A stretch of DNA of 64,000 bases, taken from assembly GCF_016862195.1 (NCBI RefSeq), contig NZ_BOMM01000012.1:186001-250000 (forward strand), in the 5' to 3' direction. A model generated the notes under the pieces. The model ran no database searches. It had not been told where the DNA came from and saw only the letters and a list, made by a program, of their open reading frames with translations. The position numbers and the translations under genes are program-made. The stretch comes from Paractinoplanes ferrugineus. GTDB taxonomy: Bacteria; Actinomycetota; Actinomycetes; Mycobacteriales; Micromonosporaceae. Numbering within the stretch: position 1 is the first letter of the stretch; the number at the start of each line of letters is the position of its first letter. Below, in pieces: positions 9,043-18,339 of the stretch.

Positions 9043-9993
9043 TCAGAGGCTGGCGACGTCCGCCTGCTTGGCGCGCACCGCCTCGGCGGCCTCCTTGAGA
9101 CCGGCGAGCTCGGTGTCGGTCAGCTTCTCCTCGACGACCTTCTTGATGCCGTCCCGGCCGACCTGCGCCTCGACGCCGAGGTAGACGCCGGAGATGCCAT
9201 ATTCGCCCTCCACCCACGCGCAGACCGGCAGCACCTCGCCGGAGTCCTCGATGACGGCCTTGGCCATCCGGGCCGCGGCGGCCGACGGGGCGTAATACGC
9301 CGAACCGGTCTTCAGCAGCGCGACGACCTCGGCGCCACCGTTGCGGGTGCGCACGACGAGCTCCTCGATCTTGTCGGCCGGGAGCAGGTCGGCGAGCGGC
9401 TTGCCGTCGACGGTGCAGCGCGAGGGAACCGGCACCATGGTGTCGCCGTGCGAGCCCAGGGTCAGCGCCTTGACGCTCTTGACCGGCACCGCGAGGGTCT
9501 CGGCGATCGAGTTGGTGAACCGGGCCGTGTCGAGCACACCGGCCTGGCCGAAGACCCGGTTCTTCGGGAACTGGGTGGCGAGCTGCGCGAGCGCGGTCAT
9601 CTCGTCGACCGGGTTGGAGACCACGATGACGACCGCGTTCGGGGCATACTTCGCGATGTTCTCGGCGACCTGGCGCACGATCTTCGCGTTGACCTCGAGC
9701 AGGTCCATCCGGCTCATGCCCGGCTTGCGCGGGAGACCGGCGGTGACCACGACGACGTCGGAGCCCTCGATCGCCTCGTAACCCTCACCGTTCGGACCGG
9801 TGGAGGCGCCGACGACCTTGGTCTCGAAGCCCTCGATCGGCCGGGACTGGTTCAGGTCGAGCGCGAGGCCGGCCGGCTTGCCCTCGAGGATGTCGGTGAG
9901 CACCACGGTGTCGAAGATGTCGTACTCGGCCAGGCGCTGCGCAGTCGTGGAGCCGTAGAAACCGGCACCTACGACGGTTACCTTCTTGCCCAT
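9043..9993 (-). CDS. mdh: malate dehydrogenase
   Basis: A 316-residue NAD-dependent malate dehydrogenase of the LDH-like group, interconverting malate and oxaloacetate. The nucleotide loop is VTVVGAGFYGSTTA, the coenzyme-specific acidic residue is in VVLTDILEG, the mobile-loop arginines in LPRKPGMSRMDLL, and the catalytic His/Asp pair is given by LGSHGDTMVP. N-V-D motif SNPVDEMT is also present. Arg (not Gln) in the PRKPGMSR loop supports malate over lactate. The gene follows folD on the same strand after 78 bp and ends at a shared terminator. Confidence 0.94.
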   Translation of the reverse strand: MGKKVTVVGAGFYGSTTAQRLAEYDIFDTVVLTDILEGKPAGLALDLNQSRPIEGFETKVVGASTGPNGEGYEAIEGSDVVVVTAGLPRKPGMSRMDLLEVNAKIVRQVAENIAKYAPNAVVIVVSNPVDEMTALAQLATQFPKNRVFGQAGVLDTARFTNSIAETLAVPVKSVKALTLGSHGDTMVPVPSRCTVDGKPLADLLPADKIEELVVRTRNGGAEVVALLKTGSAYYAPSAAAARMAKAVIEDSGEVLPVCAWVEGEYGISGVYLGVEAQVGRDGIKKVVEEKLTDTELAGLKEAAEAVRAKQADVASL

Positions 9994-10071
9994 AGCTCTG
10001 CCACTTCCAGTCTTCGGACGATTTTTCGCGACCGTATCAGTCGGTTAACGGCGTATTACCGGCCGGTCTCC

Positions 10072-10941
10072 TCAGCGCGAGCTGAGCCACTCGGCCCGCT
10101 CGACGACGTTCGTCAGCAGCATCGCCCGGGTCATCGGGCCCACCCCGCCGGGCACCGGGACGAGGCTGCCGGCGACCTCGAGGACCGACGGGTCGACGTC
10201 ACCGGTGTAACGGCCGCTGCCGTCCGCGCCGACCACCCGGGTGATGCCGACGTCGACCACGGTCGCTCCCGGCTTCACCAGGTCGGCGGTGATCAGGCCG
10301 GACACCCCGACCGCGGCGACGACGATGTCCGCCCGCCGGGTGTGCGCGGCCAGGTCACGGGTGCCGGTGTGGCAGAGGGTGACGGTCGCGTTCTCCGAGC
10401 GGCGGGTGAGCAGCAGGCCGAGCGGGCGGCCCACGGTGGTGCCGCGACCCACGACGGTGACCTCGGCGCCCTTGAGCACGATGTCGTTGAGACGCAACAG
10501 GTGCACGATGCCGCGCGGCGTGCACGGCAGCGGACCGTCGAAGCCGAGCACGAGCCGCCCCAGGTTCACCGGGTGCAGGCCGTCGGCGTCCTTGTCGGGG
10601 TCGATCAGCTCGAGGATCCGGCCGGTGTCCAGGTGTCTCGGCAGCGGCAGCTGAACGATGAAGCCGTGGCAGTCGGCGTCGGCGTCGAGTTCCCGGACGA
10701 AGGCCTCGACGTGCTCCTGAGTGGCGTCGGCCGGCAGGTCACGGCGGATCGAGGTGATCCCGACCTCGGCGCAGTCCCGGTGCTTGCCGTCCACATAGGC
10801 CTGCGAGCCGGGATCGTCCCCGACCAGCACGGTCCCGAGCCCCGGCCGCACACCCCGCTCGCGCAACGCCTTGACCCGAGCCCGCAGGTCCTCCTTGACC
10901 GCCGCCGCGGCGGCCTTCCCGTCCAGGATCCGTGCCGTCAC
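10072..10941 (-). CDS. folD: bifunctional methylene-THF dehydrogenase / methenyl-THF cyclohydrolase
   Basis: A 289-residue FolD, which makes 10-formyl-THF from 5,10-methylene-THF and thus feeds PurN and PurH encoded just upstream. Seen are the active-site tyrosine/lysine segment ([16 protein letters not shown]), the signature [24 protein letters not shown] and the NADP site [16 protein letters not shown]. The GTG start has GGGAG 6 bp away; 9 bp separate it from the pentapeptide gene's stop, indicating one operon with purN-purH. Confidence 0.94.
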   Translation of the reverse strand: MTARILDGKAAAAAVKEDLRARVKALRERGVRPGLGTVLVGDDPGSQAYVDGKHRDCAEVGITSIRRDLPADATQEHVEAFVRELDADADCHGFIVQLPLPRHLDTGRILELIDPDKDADGLHPVNLGRLVLGFDGPLPCTPRGIVHLLRLNDIVLKGAEVTVVGRGTTVGRPLGLLLTRRSENATVTLCHTGTRDLAAHTRRADIVVAAVGVSGLITADLVKPGATVVDVGITRVVGADGSGRYTGDVDPSVLEVAGSLVPVPGGVGPMTRAMLLTNVVERAEWLSSR

Positions 10942-10950
10942 AAGCGCTCC

Positions 10951-11550
10951 CTATCCGGAAACGACCGCCCCGTAAGCGGACGCGAAAAGTGCCGCCTGAG
11001 CCAGATCGATCTTGGCGCCGGTCAGGTCGACGCCCTTCAGCTCGACCCCGCCCAGGTCCGCTCCACGCAGGTCACAGCCCTTGAGCACGGCGTCCTTGAG
11101 GCGTGCCGCGGACAGGTCGGCGCCGCGCAGGTCGACCCGGGTGAGGTCGGCGCCCATCAGGTCGGCCTCCCGCATCCGCAGGGCGCCGAGCTTCGCACCG
11201 GTCAGGTTCTGCCCGCGCAACGACACGAAACCCCAGTCGCCGCCCTCGACGGTGAGCGGCCGCAGTCCACAGTCGACGAACTGGGTGCCGGTCAGCTTGC
11301 ACCCGACCAGCCGGGCGTCGAAGAACGAACACCGTTGCAGAGTCGACTGCATGATCGCCGTGCGGTCCAGGGTGGCGGCGTTGAACCGGACGTTCCCGAA
11401 CGTGCAGTGGGTGAAGACGCAGCCGGTCAGCCGCGCCTCCGACCAGTCGACGTCGTGGAAGGCACAGTCCTCGTAACGAACACCGGAGACCTCCTCGAGC
11501 GCCCAGTCGGTGCCCGAGAAGGTCTGATCCTGAACGAGGTGCTCGGTCAT
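10951..11550 (-). CDS. pentapeptide-repeat protein
   Basis: A 199-residue protein built almost entirely of A(D/N)LxX pentapeptide repeats (for example ADLMGADLTRVDLRGADL), which fold as a right-handed quadrilateral beta-helix. Length and pattern are close to the MfpA/Qnr-like group that mimics DNA and binds gyrase, but the family has many functions and a gyrase role is only a possibility. A cysteine/phenylalanine-rich N-terminal half (CVFTHCTF, CSFF) is Qnr-like. It lies between purH and folD, and its start is joined to purH by a remarkable chain of overlapping stop/start codons. Confidence 0.85.
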   Translation of the reverse strand: MTEHLVQDQTFSGTDWALEEVSGVRYEDCAFHDVDWSEARLTGCVFTHCTFGNVRFNAATLDRTAIMQSTLQRCSFFDARLVGCKLTGTQFVDCGLRPLTVEGGDWGFVSLRGQNLTGAKLGALRMREADLMGADLTRVDLRGADLSAARLKDAVLKGCDLRGADLGGVELKGVDLTGAKIDLAQAALFASAYGAVVSG

Positions 11551-11600
11551 CAGTGGTAGAGCTTCGTCATCAGTGGTAGAGCTTCGTCATCAGTGGTAGA
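11541..11600 (-). repeat. three 20-bp tandem copies forming a TGATG stop/start chain
   Basis: Three consecutive 20-bp units: 11561-11580 and 11581-11600 are identical (GCTTCGTCATCAGTGGTAGA on the plus strand) and 11541-11560 differs at two bases. On the coding (minus) strand each unit carries TGATG. Thus the purH stop (11592-11590) overlaps an ATG opening a mini-ORF of six codons (MTKLYH, stop 11572-11570); this overlaps a second identical mini-ORF (11570-11550); that stop overlaps the pentapeptide gene ATG (11550). Confidence 0.9.
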
Positions 11601-13149
11601 AGTGCCGCGTGCCGGTGAGGTAGACGGTCAGGCCGGCCTTCTCGGCGGCCTCGATCACCAGGTTGTCGCGGATCGAACCGCCCGGCTGCACCACCGCGCT
11701 GATCCCGGCCGCGATCAGCACCTCGAGACCGTCGGGGAACGGGAAGAACGCGTCGGACGCGGCCACGCTGCCCTTGGCCCGCTCGGCGCCGGCCCGGTCG
11801 ACCGCCAGCTTCGCGGAGTCGACCCGGTTGACCTGGCCCATGCCGACACCGACCGTGGCGCCGTCGTCCGCGAGCAGGATGGCGTTGCTCTTCACGCTGC
11901 GGATCGCCCGCCACGCGAAGGCGAGGTCGGCGAGCACCTCGGGCGAGGCCGCCGCGCCGGTGGCGAGCTCCCAGTTGGCCGGGTCGTCACCGGGGGCGTC
12001 CACCCGGTCCGCGGTCTGCACCAGCACACCGCCACCGACCTGCTTGATCTCGGCGGGCGGCGGGGCCCACTCCGGCGCGACCAGCACACGCAGCTTCTTC
12101 TTGGCCCGGAAGATCTCGAGCGCACCGGCCTCGTAGGACGGCGCCACGATCACCTCGGTGAAGATGCCGTCGAGCTGCTTGGCCATCGCCTCGGTGACCT
12201 CCCGGTTGGCCGCGATCACCCCACCGAACGCGGACACCGGGTCGCAGTCGTTGGCCTTGCGGTGCGCGTCGGCCACGTCGGCGCCGACCGCGATGCCGCA
12301 CGGGTTGGCGTGCTTGATGATCGCCACGCACGGCTCGGCGAAGTCGTTGGCGCTGCGCCAGGCGGCGTCCGCGTCGACGTAGTTGTTGTAGGACAGCTCC
12401 CCGCCGTGCACGAGCTCGGCCTGGGCGAGGCCGGCCGGCGCGTTCGGGTCGAGGTAGAGGGCGGCTCGCTGGTGCGGGTTCTCCCCGTAACGCAGGGCGC
12501 CGCCCCGCTTCAGCGCCAGCCCGGTGAACTCCGGCCACTCGCTGGGCGCGAGCGTCGTCGCACACCAGTTGGCGACGGCCACGTCGTACTCCGCGATGTC
12601 CGCGAACGCGCGAGCCGCGAGCAGCTTGCGCTGCGTCAGCGAGAAACCGCCCTCGTCGAGGGCGGTCAGGATCAGCGGGTACGCGTCGACCGACGTGACC
12701 ACCGCGACCGACGGGTGGTTCTTCGCGGCCGCGCGGACCATCGCCGGGCCGCCGATGTCGATCTGCTCGACGCACTCGTCGACACTCGCCCCCGACGCCA
12801 CCGTCCGGGTGAACGGGTAGAGGTTGCTCACCAGCAGGTCGAACGGCTCCACCTCGAGCTCGGTCAGCTGCTCCTGGTGGGCGGGCAGCCGCAGGTCGGC
12901 GAGCAGGCCCGCGTGCACCCGCGGGTGCAGCGTCTTGACCCGGCCGTCGAGGCACTCGGGGAAACCGGTCAGCTCCTCGACCTTGGTCACCGGCACGCCG
13001 GACTTCTCGATCGTCGCCGCTGTCGAACCGGTCGAGACGAGCTGCACCCCGGCCGCGTGCAGCGCCTGGGCGAGCTCGACGAGGCCGGTCTTGTCGTAAA
13101 CGCTCAGCAGCGCCCGCTTCAGTGGGCGGCGGCCCTCGTCGGAGCTCAT
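11590..13149 (-). CDS. purH: bifunctional AICAR transformylase / IMP cyclohydrolase
   Basis: A 519-residue PurH carrying out the last two steps of IMP synthesis. The N-terminal cyclohydrolase domain shows [25 protein letters not shown] and [13 protein letters not shown]. The transformylase domain shows [14 protein letters not shown] and [12 protein letters not shown] with the catalytic Lys-His. The start overlaps the purN stop by 4 bp (ATGA). It uses 10-formyl-THF, produced by folD two genes on. Its final codons lie in a 20-bp tandem repeat. Confidence 0.95.
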   Translation of the reverse strand: MSSDEGRRPLKRALLSVYDKTGLVELAQALHAAGVQLVSTGSTAATIEKSGVPVTKVEELTGFPECLDGRVKTLHPRVHAGLLADLRLPAHQEQLTELEVEPFDLLVSNLYPFTRTVASGASVDECVEQIDIGGPAMVRAAAKNHPSVAVVTSVDAYPLILTALDEGGFSLTQRKLLAARAFADIAEYDVAVANWCATTLAPSEWPEFTGLALKRGGALRYGENPHQRAALYLDPNAPAGLAQAELVHGGELSYNNYVDADAAWRSANDFAEPCVAIIKHANPCGIAVGADVADAHRKANDCDPVSAFGGVIAANREVTEAMAKQLDGIFTEVIVAPSYEAGALEIFRAKKKLRVLVAPEWAPPPAEIKQVGGGVLVQTADRVDAPGDDPANWELATGAAASPEVLADLAFAWRAIRSVKSNAILLADDGATVGVGMGQVNRVDSAKLAVDRAGAERAKGSVAASDAFFPFPDGLEVLIAAGISAVVQPGGSIRDNLVIEAAEKAGLTVYLTGTRHFYH

Positions 13150-13763
13150 GGAATGCGTACCTTCCTGTTCTCGATAGTCCAGCCCTCGCGGACGAGCCGG
13201 CCGACGAAGTCGACGAGCTGGGCCCGTTCGGCCACCTTGATGCGCTCGGTGAGCGTCTCCTCCGTGTCGTCGTCGAGCACGGGAACGCTGACCTGGGCGA
13301 CGATCGGGCCGGTGTCGACGCCCGCGTCCACGAAGAAGAGGGTCGCGCCGGCGATCTTCACGCCGTAGGCGAGGGCGTCCCGCGGGCCGTGAATGCCCGG
13401 GAAAGACGGCAGCAGCGCGTTGTGCGTGTTGATGTAGCGGTCGCCGAACGCGGCCAGGAAGCGCTGTCCGACAAGCTTGAGGAAGCCGGCCGAGATGACC
13501 AGATCAGGCTTGTGCTCGGCAACGTGGGCGGTGAGAGCCGCATCCCAGTCGTCACGCGTCTCGAAGGCTTTCACCGAGTCGACGAAGGTGGGCACACCGG
13601 CGGCGGCGGCCCGGTCGAGTCCGGCGATGCCGTCACGGTCGGCCCCGACCGCGACGACCTGCGCACCATAGGCGGGGTCGGCGGCGGCGTCGAGGAGGGC
13701 CTGCAGGTTACTGCCCGATCCGGAGACGAGGACGACCAGGCGGGCGGGCGCGGGGTCGGTCAC
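13146..13763 (-). CDS. purN: phosphoribosylglycinamide formyltransferase
   Basis: A 205-residue GAR transformylase using 10-formyl-THF in purine synthesis. It begins with the GAR-binding segment [15 protein letters not shown], has the catalytic Asn-His in [16 protein letters not shown] and the catalytic Asp in [13 protein letters not shown] start is used. It is the first gene of purN-purH-pentapeptide-folD; a hairpin separates it from the PerM-like gene upstream. Confidence 0.94.
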   Translation of the reverse strand: MTDPAPARLVVLVSGSGSNLQALLDAAADPAYGAQVVAVGADRDGIAGLDRAAAAGVPTFVDSVKAFETRDDWDAALTAHVAEHKPDLVISAGFLKLVGQRFLAAFGDRYINTHNALLPSFPGIHGPRDALAYGVKIAGATLFFVDAGVDTGPIVAQVSVPVLDDDTEETLTERIKVAERAQLVDFVGRLVREGWTIENRKVRIP

Positions 13764-13780
13764 CCGAGAACCCTATCTCG

Positions 13781-13819
13781 CGGGCGTCCAGCCCCTTTCG
13801 GGGCGGGTGCGAACGCCCG
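13781..13819 (-). terminator. hairpin between PerM-like gene and purN
   Basis: Outer 7-bp stem CGGGCGT / ACGCCCG enclosing an inner GCCCC-TTTC-GGGGC hairpin, in the 78-bp gap. It may terminate the upstream transcript or attenuate purN. Confidence 0.5.
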
Positions 13820-13841
13820 ACCAGCCCACCGCCGCGGCCGG

Positions 13842-15287
13842 TCAGCCTTTGGCGGCGGGAGCGAACGTGCGGGCGGCGGCGGCGCCGATCGCGACGGCGG
13901 CGGCGACGACGGCGGTGGCCACCAGGGCCACCTGCCAGGGGTCAGGGCCGATGGTGGACAGGCGCCCGTCGCCGACCGGACCGCCGGAGGCCGCGCAACT
14001 GACGCCGAGCAGGAGGCCGGCGACGGGACCGGCGAGGGCACTGCTTCCCAGCACCCGGCTCCAGGACAGCTCGGCCTTCTCGCCGGGCGCGCGGCCGGGC
14101 GCGCGGCGCAGTCGCAGGATGAGCAGCCAGCCGGCGGCGACGCCGGCCGCGACCGGGACCGCCAGCAGGGCCGCGCCGGCCGCACCCATCGGGCCGTCCG
14201 GCACCCCGGCCAGCAGGGGCAGCGCGGGAAGCTTGCCCACCAGTACGTCGGTGAGGCCGACCTCCGAGCCGGTGCCGAGCGCGAAGCCGGGTCCGAGCAG
14301 ATAGGCCGCCGCCCACACCGACACGTTGGCGCCGTAGGCCAGGCTGAGCAGGGTGATGCCGGCCTGACCGGCCACCCCGGTGTGATAGACCGAGATCGTC
14401 TCCGCGGCCTGGCCGCCGCCGATCGCCACCGACAGCCCGGTGGCCCCGGCGCCCGCGGCGAGGATGAACAGTGCCGCCATCACGCCGGTGCGCAGACCGT
14501 CGCGCATCACCAGCGGGGTGCGGTGGGCCAGCATGCCCAGCGCGTCGGTGCCGCGGAGGGCACCGACGAACGCGCCGAACAACCCCAGCACGAAGAAGTT
14601 GATCGCCGCTCGGGCCGGGGTGACGTCGGTGCCCTTGCCGTCGACGGCGAGCGCGGCGACCGAGCCGAGCAGCGAATAGGTGAGTGCGACGCCGAACGCC
14701 ACCAGCAGCGCGTGGCCCATCCGGCCGGAACGGCGGGCGCCGATCGCGCGGGTTACGTGCAGGCCGGCCTGGTTGAGCCGCCAGACGATGAGGACGGTCA
14801 GCAGCAGCGGGGCGAGGCCCAGCGGTCCGATCGAGGTGCCGATCGGCACGCCGTGCCCGAGCAGCCAGCCGGCCAGGCCGGCGTGCGCGGCGCCGCCGAG
14901 ACCACCCTGCCCCTCGAGGGTGCGGGCGAGGCCGATGACCGCGGCCACCGGGAAATAGCTGATCGCCGCGGCCCACAGCGTGGCGAACGCGACCGCCACC
15001 GGCACCGGGGCCCGGCGTGCGCGGGGCGGCGGTTTGCGCTGGCCGGGAACCTTGACCGTGGTCTGCTCACCGAGTCGTCGCTCGTCGACGAGAACCGTCG
15101 GCCGATCGCCGGGGTCGAGCGCACCGGTCGGCCGGTCACCGGGATCGAGCGCTCCGGTCGGCCGGTCCCGAGGATCGAGGGCACCGGTCGGGCGGTCCAC
15201 CGGGATCGTCTCCCGCACGTCCAGGGTCGCCTCGGCGACCGCGAACGGGTCGTCCGAGTCCTCGGGACGGTCGGTTGTGCTGGGCAT
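13842..15287 (-). CDS. PerM-like multi-pass membrane protein (DUF6350)
   Basis: A 481-residue integral membrane protein with roughly nine to ten hydrophobic helices after a 95-residue charged N-terminal tail. The sequence and position (sucC-sucD-this-purN-purH) match the DUF6350 family, whose mycobacterial member PerM affects cell division and persistence under stress; that link rests on synteny and family resemblance. The N-terminal tail contains three and a half copies of a ten-residue repeat RPTGALDPGD (DNA about 15085-15220). The ATG at 15287 is used. A hairpin follows before purN. Confidence 0.8.
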   Translation of the reverse strand: MPSTTDRPEDSDDPFAVAEATLDVRETIPVDRPTGALDPRDRPTGALDPGDRPTGALDPGDRPTVLVDERRLGEQTTVKVPGQRKPPPRARRAPVPVAVAFATLWAAAISYFPVAAVIGLARTLEGQGGLGGAAHAGLAGWLLGHGVPIGTSIGPLGLAPLLLTVLIVWRLNQAGLHVTRAIGARRSGRMGHALLVAFGVALTYSLLGSVAALAVDGKGTDVTPARAAINFFVLGLFGAFVGALRGTDALGMLAHRTPLVMRDGLRTGVMAALFILAAGAGATGLSVAIGGGQAAETISVYHTGVAGQAGITLLSLAYGANVSVWAAAYLLGPGFALGTGSEVGLTDVLVGKLPALPLLAGVPDGPMGAAGAALLAVPVAAGVAAGWLLILRLRRAPGRAPGEKAELSWSRVLGSSALAGPVAGLLLGVSCAASGGPVGDGRLSTIGPDPWQVALVATAVVAAAVAIGAAAARTFAPAAKG

Positions 15288-15336
15288 CGTCGCCTACTTT
15301 TCCACGACCGGGGCGTCGCGGCGACGCAGATGCAAC

Positions 15337-15381
15337 GGCGCGCCGCCAAACGGGTCGATTGAACCCGGACGGCGGCGCGCC
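15337..15381 (-). terminator. sucD terminator
   Basis: Perfect 11-bp stem GGCGCGCCGCC / GGCGGCGCGCC enclosing a smaller CGGGT...ACCCG stem; begins about 20 bp past the sucD stop. Confidence 0.75.
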
Positions 15382-15400
15382 ACTGGTAGCCGTACCAAAA

Positions 15401-16282
15401 TCAGCTCATGACCTCGCGCATGAGCCGCGCGGTCTCGCTCGGGGTCTTGCCGACCTTGACGCCGACGGCCTCGAGGGCCGCCTTCTTGGCGTCGGCGGTC
15501 CCGGCCGAGCCGGAGATGATCGCGCCCGCGTGTCCCATGGTCTTACCGGCCGGGGCGGTGAAGCCGGCGATGTAGCCGACCACCGGCTTGGTCACGTTCG
15601 CCTTGATGAACTCGGCGGCGCGCTCCTCGGCGTCGCCACCGATCTCACCGATCATGACGATCGCGTCGGTCTCCGGGTCGTCCTGGAACGCCTTCAGCGC
15701 GTCGATGTGGGTGGTGCCGATGACCGGGTCGCCGCCGATGCCGACGCACGTGGAAAAGCCGATGTCGCGCAGCTCGTACATCATCTGGTAGGTCAGCGTG
15801 CCGCTCTTGCTGACCAGGCCGATGCGACCGGCCGGGGTGATGTCGGCCGGGATGATCCCGGCGTTAGACGCACCCGGCGAGGCGATGCCCGGACAGTTCG
15901 GGCCGATGATCCGGGTCCGCTTCCCGCGCGAGACATTGAGCGACCAGAAGGCCGCCGAGTCCTGCACCGGCACGCCCTCGGTGATCACCACAGCGAGCGG
16001 GATCTCGGCCTCGATGGCCTCGACGACCGCGCCCTTGGTGAACGCCGGCGGGACGAAGATGACCGACACGTCCGCGCCGGTCTCCTTGATGGCCTCGGCG
16101 ACGGTCGCGAAGACCGGCAGCGACGTGCCGTCGAAGTCCACCGTGGTGCCGGCCTTGCGCGGGTTGACACCGCCGACGACGTTGGTGCCCGCGGCGAGCA
16201 TCCGCTTGGTGTGCTTGGAACCCTCCGAGCCGGTGATGCCCTGGACGATTACCTTCGAGTCCTTGGTGAGCCAGATCGCCAT
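15401..16282 (-). CDS. sucD: succinyl-CoA ligase, alpha subunit
   Basis: A 293-residue alpha subunit of the TCA enzyme that makes ATP or GTP from succinyl-CoA. The CoA-binding Rossmann start is [16 protein letters not shown], the succinate/CoA site is NCPGIASPG, and the phosphohistidine lies in [12 protein letters not shown]. It starts 5 bp after sucC, so the two subunits are co-translated. The length is standard. Confidence 0.96.
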   Translation of the reverse strand: MAIWLTKDSKVIVQGITGSEGSKHTKRMLAAGTNVVGGVNPRKAGTTVDFDGTSLPVFATVAEAIKETGADVSVIFVPPAFTKGAVVEAIEAEIPLAVVITEGVPVQDSAAFWSLNVSRGKRTRIIGPNCPGIASPGASNAGIIPADITPAGRIGLVSKSGTLTYQMMYELRDIGFSTCVGIGGDPVIGTTHIDALKAFQDDPETDAIVMIGEIGGDAEERAAEFIKANVTKPVVGYIAGFTAPAGKTMGHAGAIISGSAGTADAKKAALEAVGVKVGKTPSETARLMREVMS

Positions 16283-16287
16283 TTAGG

Positions 16288-17466
16288 TCACTTCCCCGCA
16301 GCCGCGAGCTCGGCGGCGCGCTCGGCCGCTCCGTCCATCGTGTCCACCCGCTGCACCAGCGGATTGTTCGCGCCGTCGAGGATGGCGCGGCCTTCCTCGG
16401 CGTTGTTGCCGTCGAGGCGCACCACGAGCGGCTTGGCGACGGTCTCGCCACGCTCGCTGAGCAGGGCGAGGGCCTGGATGATGCCGTTGGCCACGGCGTC
16501 GCAGGCGGTGATGCCGCCGAAGACGTTCACGAATACCGACTTGACCGCCGGGTCGCCGAGCACGATCTCGAGGCCGTCCGCCATCACCTGGGCGCTCGCG
16601 CCACCACCGATGTCGAGGAAGTTGGCCGGCTTGACGCCGCCGTGGTTCTCGCCCGCGTAGGCGACCACGTCGAGGGTCGACATGACCAGACCGGCACCGT
16701 TACCGATGATGCCGACCTCGCCGTCGAGCTTGACGTAGTTGAGGTTCTTGGCCTTGGCCGCCTGCTCCAGCGGGTCCACCGCGGACTGGTCGACGAGCGC
16801 CTCGTGGTCGGGGTGCCGGAACGACGCGTTCTCGTCCAGCGTGATCTTGGCGTCCAGCAGGAGCACCCGACCGTCGCCCACCTTGGCCAGCGGGTTGACC
16901 TCGACCAGGGTGGCGTCCTCGGCCACGAAGGCCTGCCACAGCTTCACCGCGATGTCGACGATCTGCTCGGCGACCTCGGCCGGGTACTGCGCGGCGGCGA
17001 CGATCTCGCGGGCCTTGGCCTCGTCGACACCCTTGCTGGCGTCGATCGCGATCTTGGCGACCCGCTCGGGCTGTTCCTCGGCCACCGTCTCGATCTCCAT
17101 GCCGCCGGCGACGCTGGCGATGCAGAGGAAGGTGCGGTTGGCCCGGTCGAGCAGGTAGGAGAAGTAGTACTCCTCCTTGATGTCGGCCGTCTCGGCAAGC
17201 ATCACCTTGTGGACCGTGTGGCCCTTGATGTCCATGCCCAGGATGTCGGTGGCGCGGGCCGCCGCCTCGTCGGCACCGTCAGCCAGCTTGACGCCGCCGG
17301 CCTTGCCCCGGCCGCCGACCTTCACCTGGGCCTTGACGACAACTTTGCCGCCGAGGCGCTCCGCGATCGCGCGGGCCTCCTGCGGGGTCTCGGCGACGCC
17401 GCCGCCCAGCACGGGCAGGCCGTGCCGTTCGAACAGGTCACGCCCCTGATACTCGAACAGGTCCAC
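16288..17466 (-). CDS. sucC: succinyl-CoA ligase, beta subunit
   Basis: A 392-residue ADP/GDP-forming beta subunit with an ATP-grasp fold. It starts with the family N-terminus (V)[18 protein letters not shown], has [16 protein letters not shown] for nucleotide binding, [20 protein letters not shown] for metal binding, and [12 protein letters not shown] plus [12 protein letters not shown] in the C-terminal ligase part. The GTG at 17466 is preceded by AAGGAG; longer in-frame starts would add a tail foreign to the family. It forms the sucC-sucD operon. Confidence 0.96.
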   Translation of the reverse strand: MDLFEYQGRDLFERHGLPVLGGGVAETPQEARAIAERLGGKVVVKAQVKVGGRGKAGGVKLADGADEAAARATDILGMDIKGHTVHKVMLAETADIKEEYYFSYLLDRANRTFLCIASVAGGMEIETVAEEQPERVAKIAIDASKGVDEAKAREIVAAAQYPAEVAEQIVDIAVKLWQAFVAEDATLVEVNPLAKVGDGRVLLLDAKITLDENASFRHPDHEALVDQSAVDPLEQAAKAKNLNYVKLDGEVGIIGNGAGLVMSTLDVVAYAGENHGGVKPANFLDIGGGASAQVMADGLEIVLGDPAVKSVFVNVFGGITACDAVANGIIQALALLSERGETVAKPLVVRLDGNNAEEGRAILDGANNPLVQRVDTMDGAAERAAELAAAGK

Positions 17467-17814
17467 GTGTCTCCTTCTCTCGCGACGCCAAGCGCCGGTA
17501 AGCCGCTCCGTTGCGTCCCGACCTGTGTGCCGCGGCGGCCTGTTTGAAGGCGTCGCCGGCGTGAAGATTGTCCCGGGCCGAAGGCCCTTCACCCGCAGAC
17601 TAGCGAGGTGAGGATGCGTCCCGTAGTCGCGGGTGCGCGGTGTGCAAGACCACACACCTCACCTCTCCGCCAGGTCACTCGAAAAACTCCGGCACCACCG
17701 CGTAACCGCCCCGGAAGGGCGTCGTTGAGTGTGGTGTCGGAGCGCTCAGGCACACCGATTGCGGAACGGCCGATGCCCTGTCGGTCGAGGGGTGGCGGCG
17801 GGGCATCGTGCATA

Positions 17815-17851
17815 GAGAGGCCGGACGTGTGAGGGGTGCGTCCGGCCTCTC
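17815..17851 (-). terminator. 13-bp hairpin in the sucC leader region
   Basis: Perfect stem GAGAGGCCGGACG / CGTCCGGCCTCTC with an 11-nt loop. No gene ends just before it on either strand, so it may be a second terminator for the B12-binding gene, an attenuator in the sucC leader, or the end of a small RNA. Confidence 0.55.
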
Positions 17852-17890
17852 CCCCGGCCCGGCTCCGTTCCGACTTTGCCGAAACACAAC

Positions 17891-17916
17891 CGGCCGTAGC
17901 CATTTGGCTACGGCCG
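17891..17916 (-). terminator. terminator of the B12-binding gene
   Basis: Perfect 11-bp stem CGGCCGTAGCC / GGCTACGGCCG with an ATTT loop, about 18 bp past the stop at 17935. Confidence 0.75.
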
Positions 17917-17934
17917 ACGGGTTGTTCCTGCTCA

Positions 17935-18339
17935 CTACGCCACGGGCGTAGTCACATTGGCGCGTACCCATTCGATGATGGATGCCGTGGTCGCGCCCGG
18001 GGTGAAAATTTTCGCCACCCCGGCGGTCTCCAATTCGGCAATGTCGTCGGCCGGAATGATGCCCCCGCCGAATACCACGATGTCGCTTGCGTCACGTTCC
18101 GCCAATAGCTCGATCACCCTGCGGAACAGCGTCATGTGCGCGCCGGACAGAACGGACAAACCGATCGCGTCGGCGTCCTCCTGAATTGCCGTTCCGACGA
18201 TCTGCTCCGGCGTCTGGTGCAGGCCGGTGTAGACCACCTCCATACCCGCGTCACGCAGCGCGCGGGCCACCACCTTGGCACCACGGTCGTGCCCGTCCAG
18301 CCCGGGTTTGGCCACGACCACCCTGATGCGAGCCTGCAT
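17935..18339 (-). CDS. stand-alone cobalamin-binding subunit of an acyl-CoA mutase
   Basis: A 134-residue protein that is a complete B12-binding domain. The lower-ligand motif DxHxxG is seen as [15 protein letters not shown] at residues 10-25, with [21 protein letters not shown] and [11 protein letters not shown] following as in methylmalonyl-CoA mutase. Size matches small subunits such as that of isobutyryl-CoA mutase. ATG 18339 has GGAGGG 6 bp upstream and places the motif at the family position. No large mutase subunit lies within the window, so its partner must be elsewhere. Confidence 0.85.
   Translation of the reverse strand: MQARIRVVVAKPGLDGHDRGAKVVARALRDAGMEVVYTGLHQTPEQIVGTAIQEDADAIGLSVLSGAHMTLFRRVIELLAERDASDIVVFGGGIIPADDIAELETAGVAKIFTPGATTASIIEWVRANVTTPVA

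Larger units (their letters stand above)
17467..17934. other. sucC upstream region with two hairpins
   Basis: A 468-bp gap. It holds the terminator of the B12-binding gene (17891-17916), a second perfect hairpin at 17815-17851, and the sucC promoter region. A 43-codon minus-strand frame at 17675-17806 ending in GGYAVVPEFFE has high GC3 but no good ribosome site; I leave it uncalled. Confidence 0.5.

Noticed and set aside
8716..11559. Open frame of about 947 codons crossing mdh, folD and the pentapeptide gene in antisense
   Set aside because: It overlaps three well-supported genes and has shadow-like composition without a ribosome site.
11541..11600. CRISPR-like or integration-site repeat
   Set aside because: The 20-bp units abut without spacers, and the TGATG stop/start chain explains their position better.
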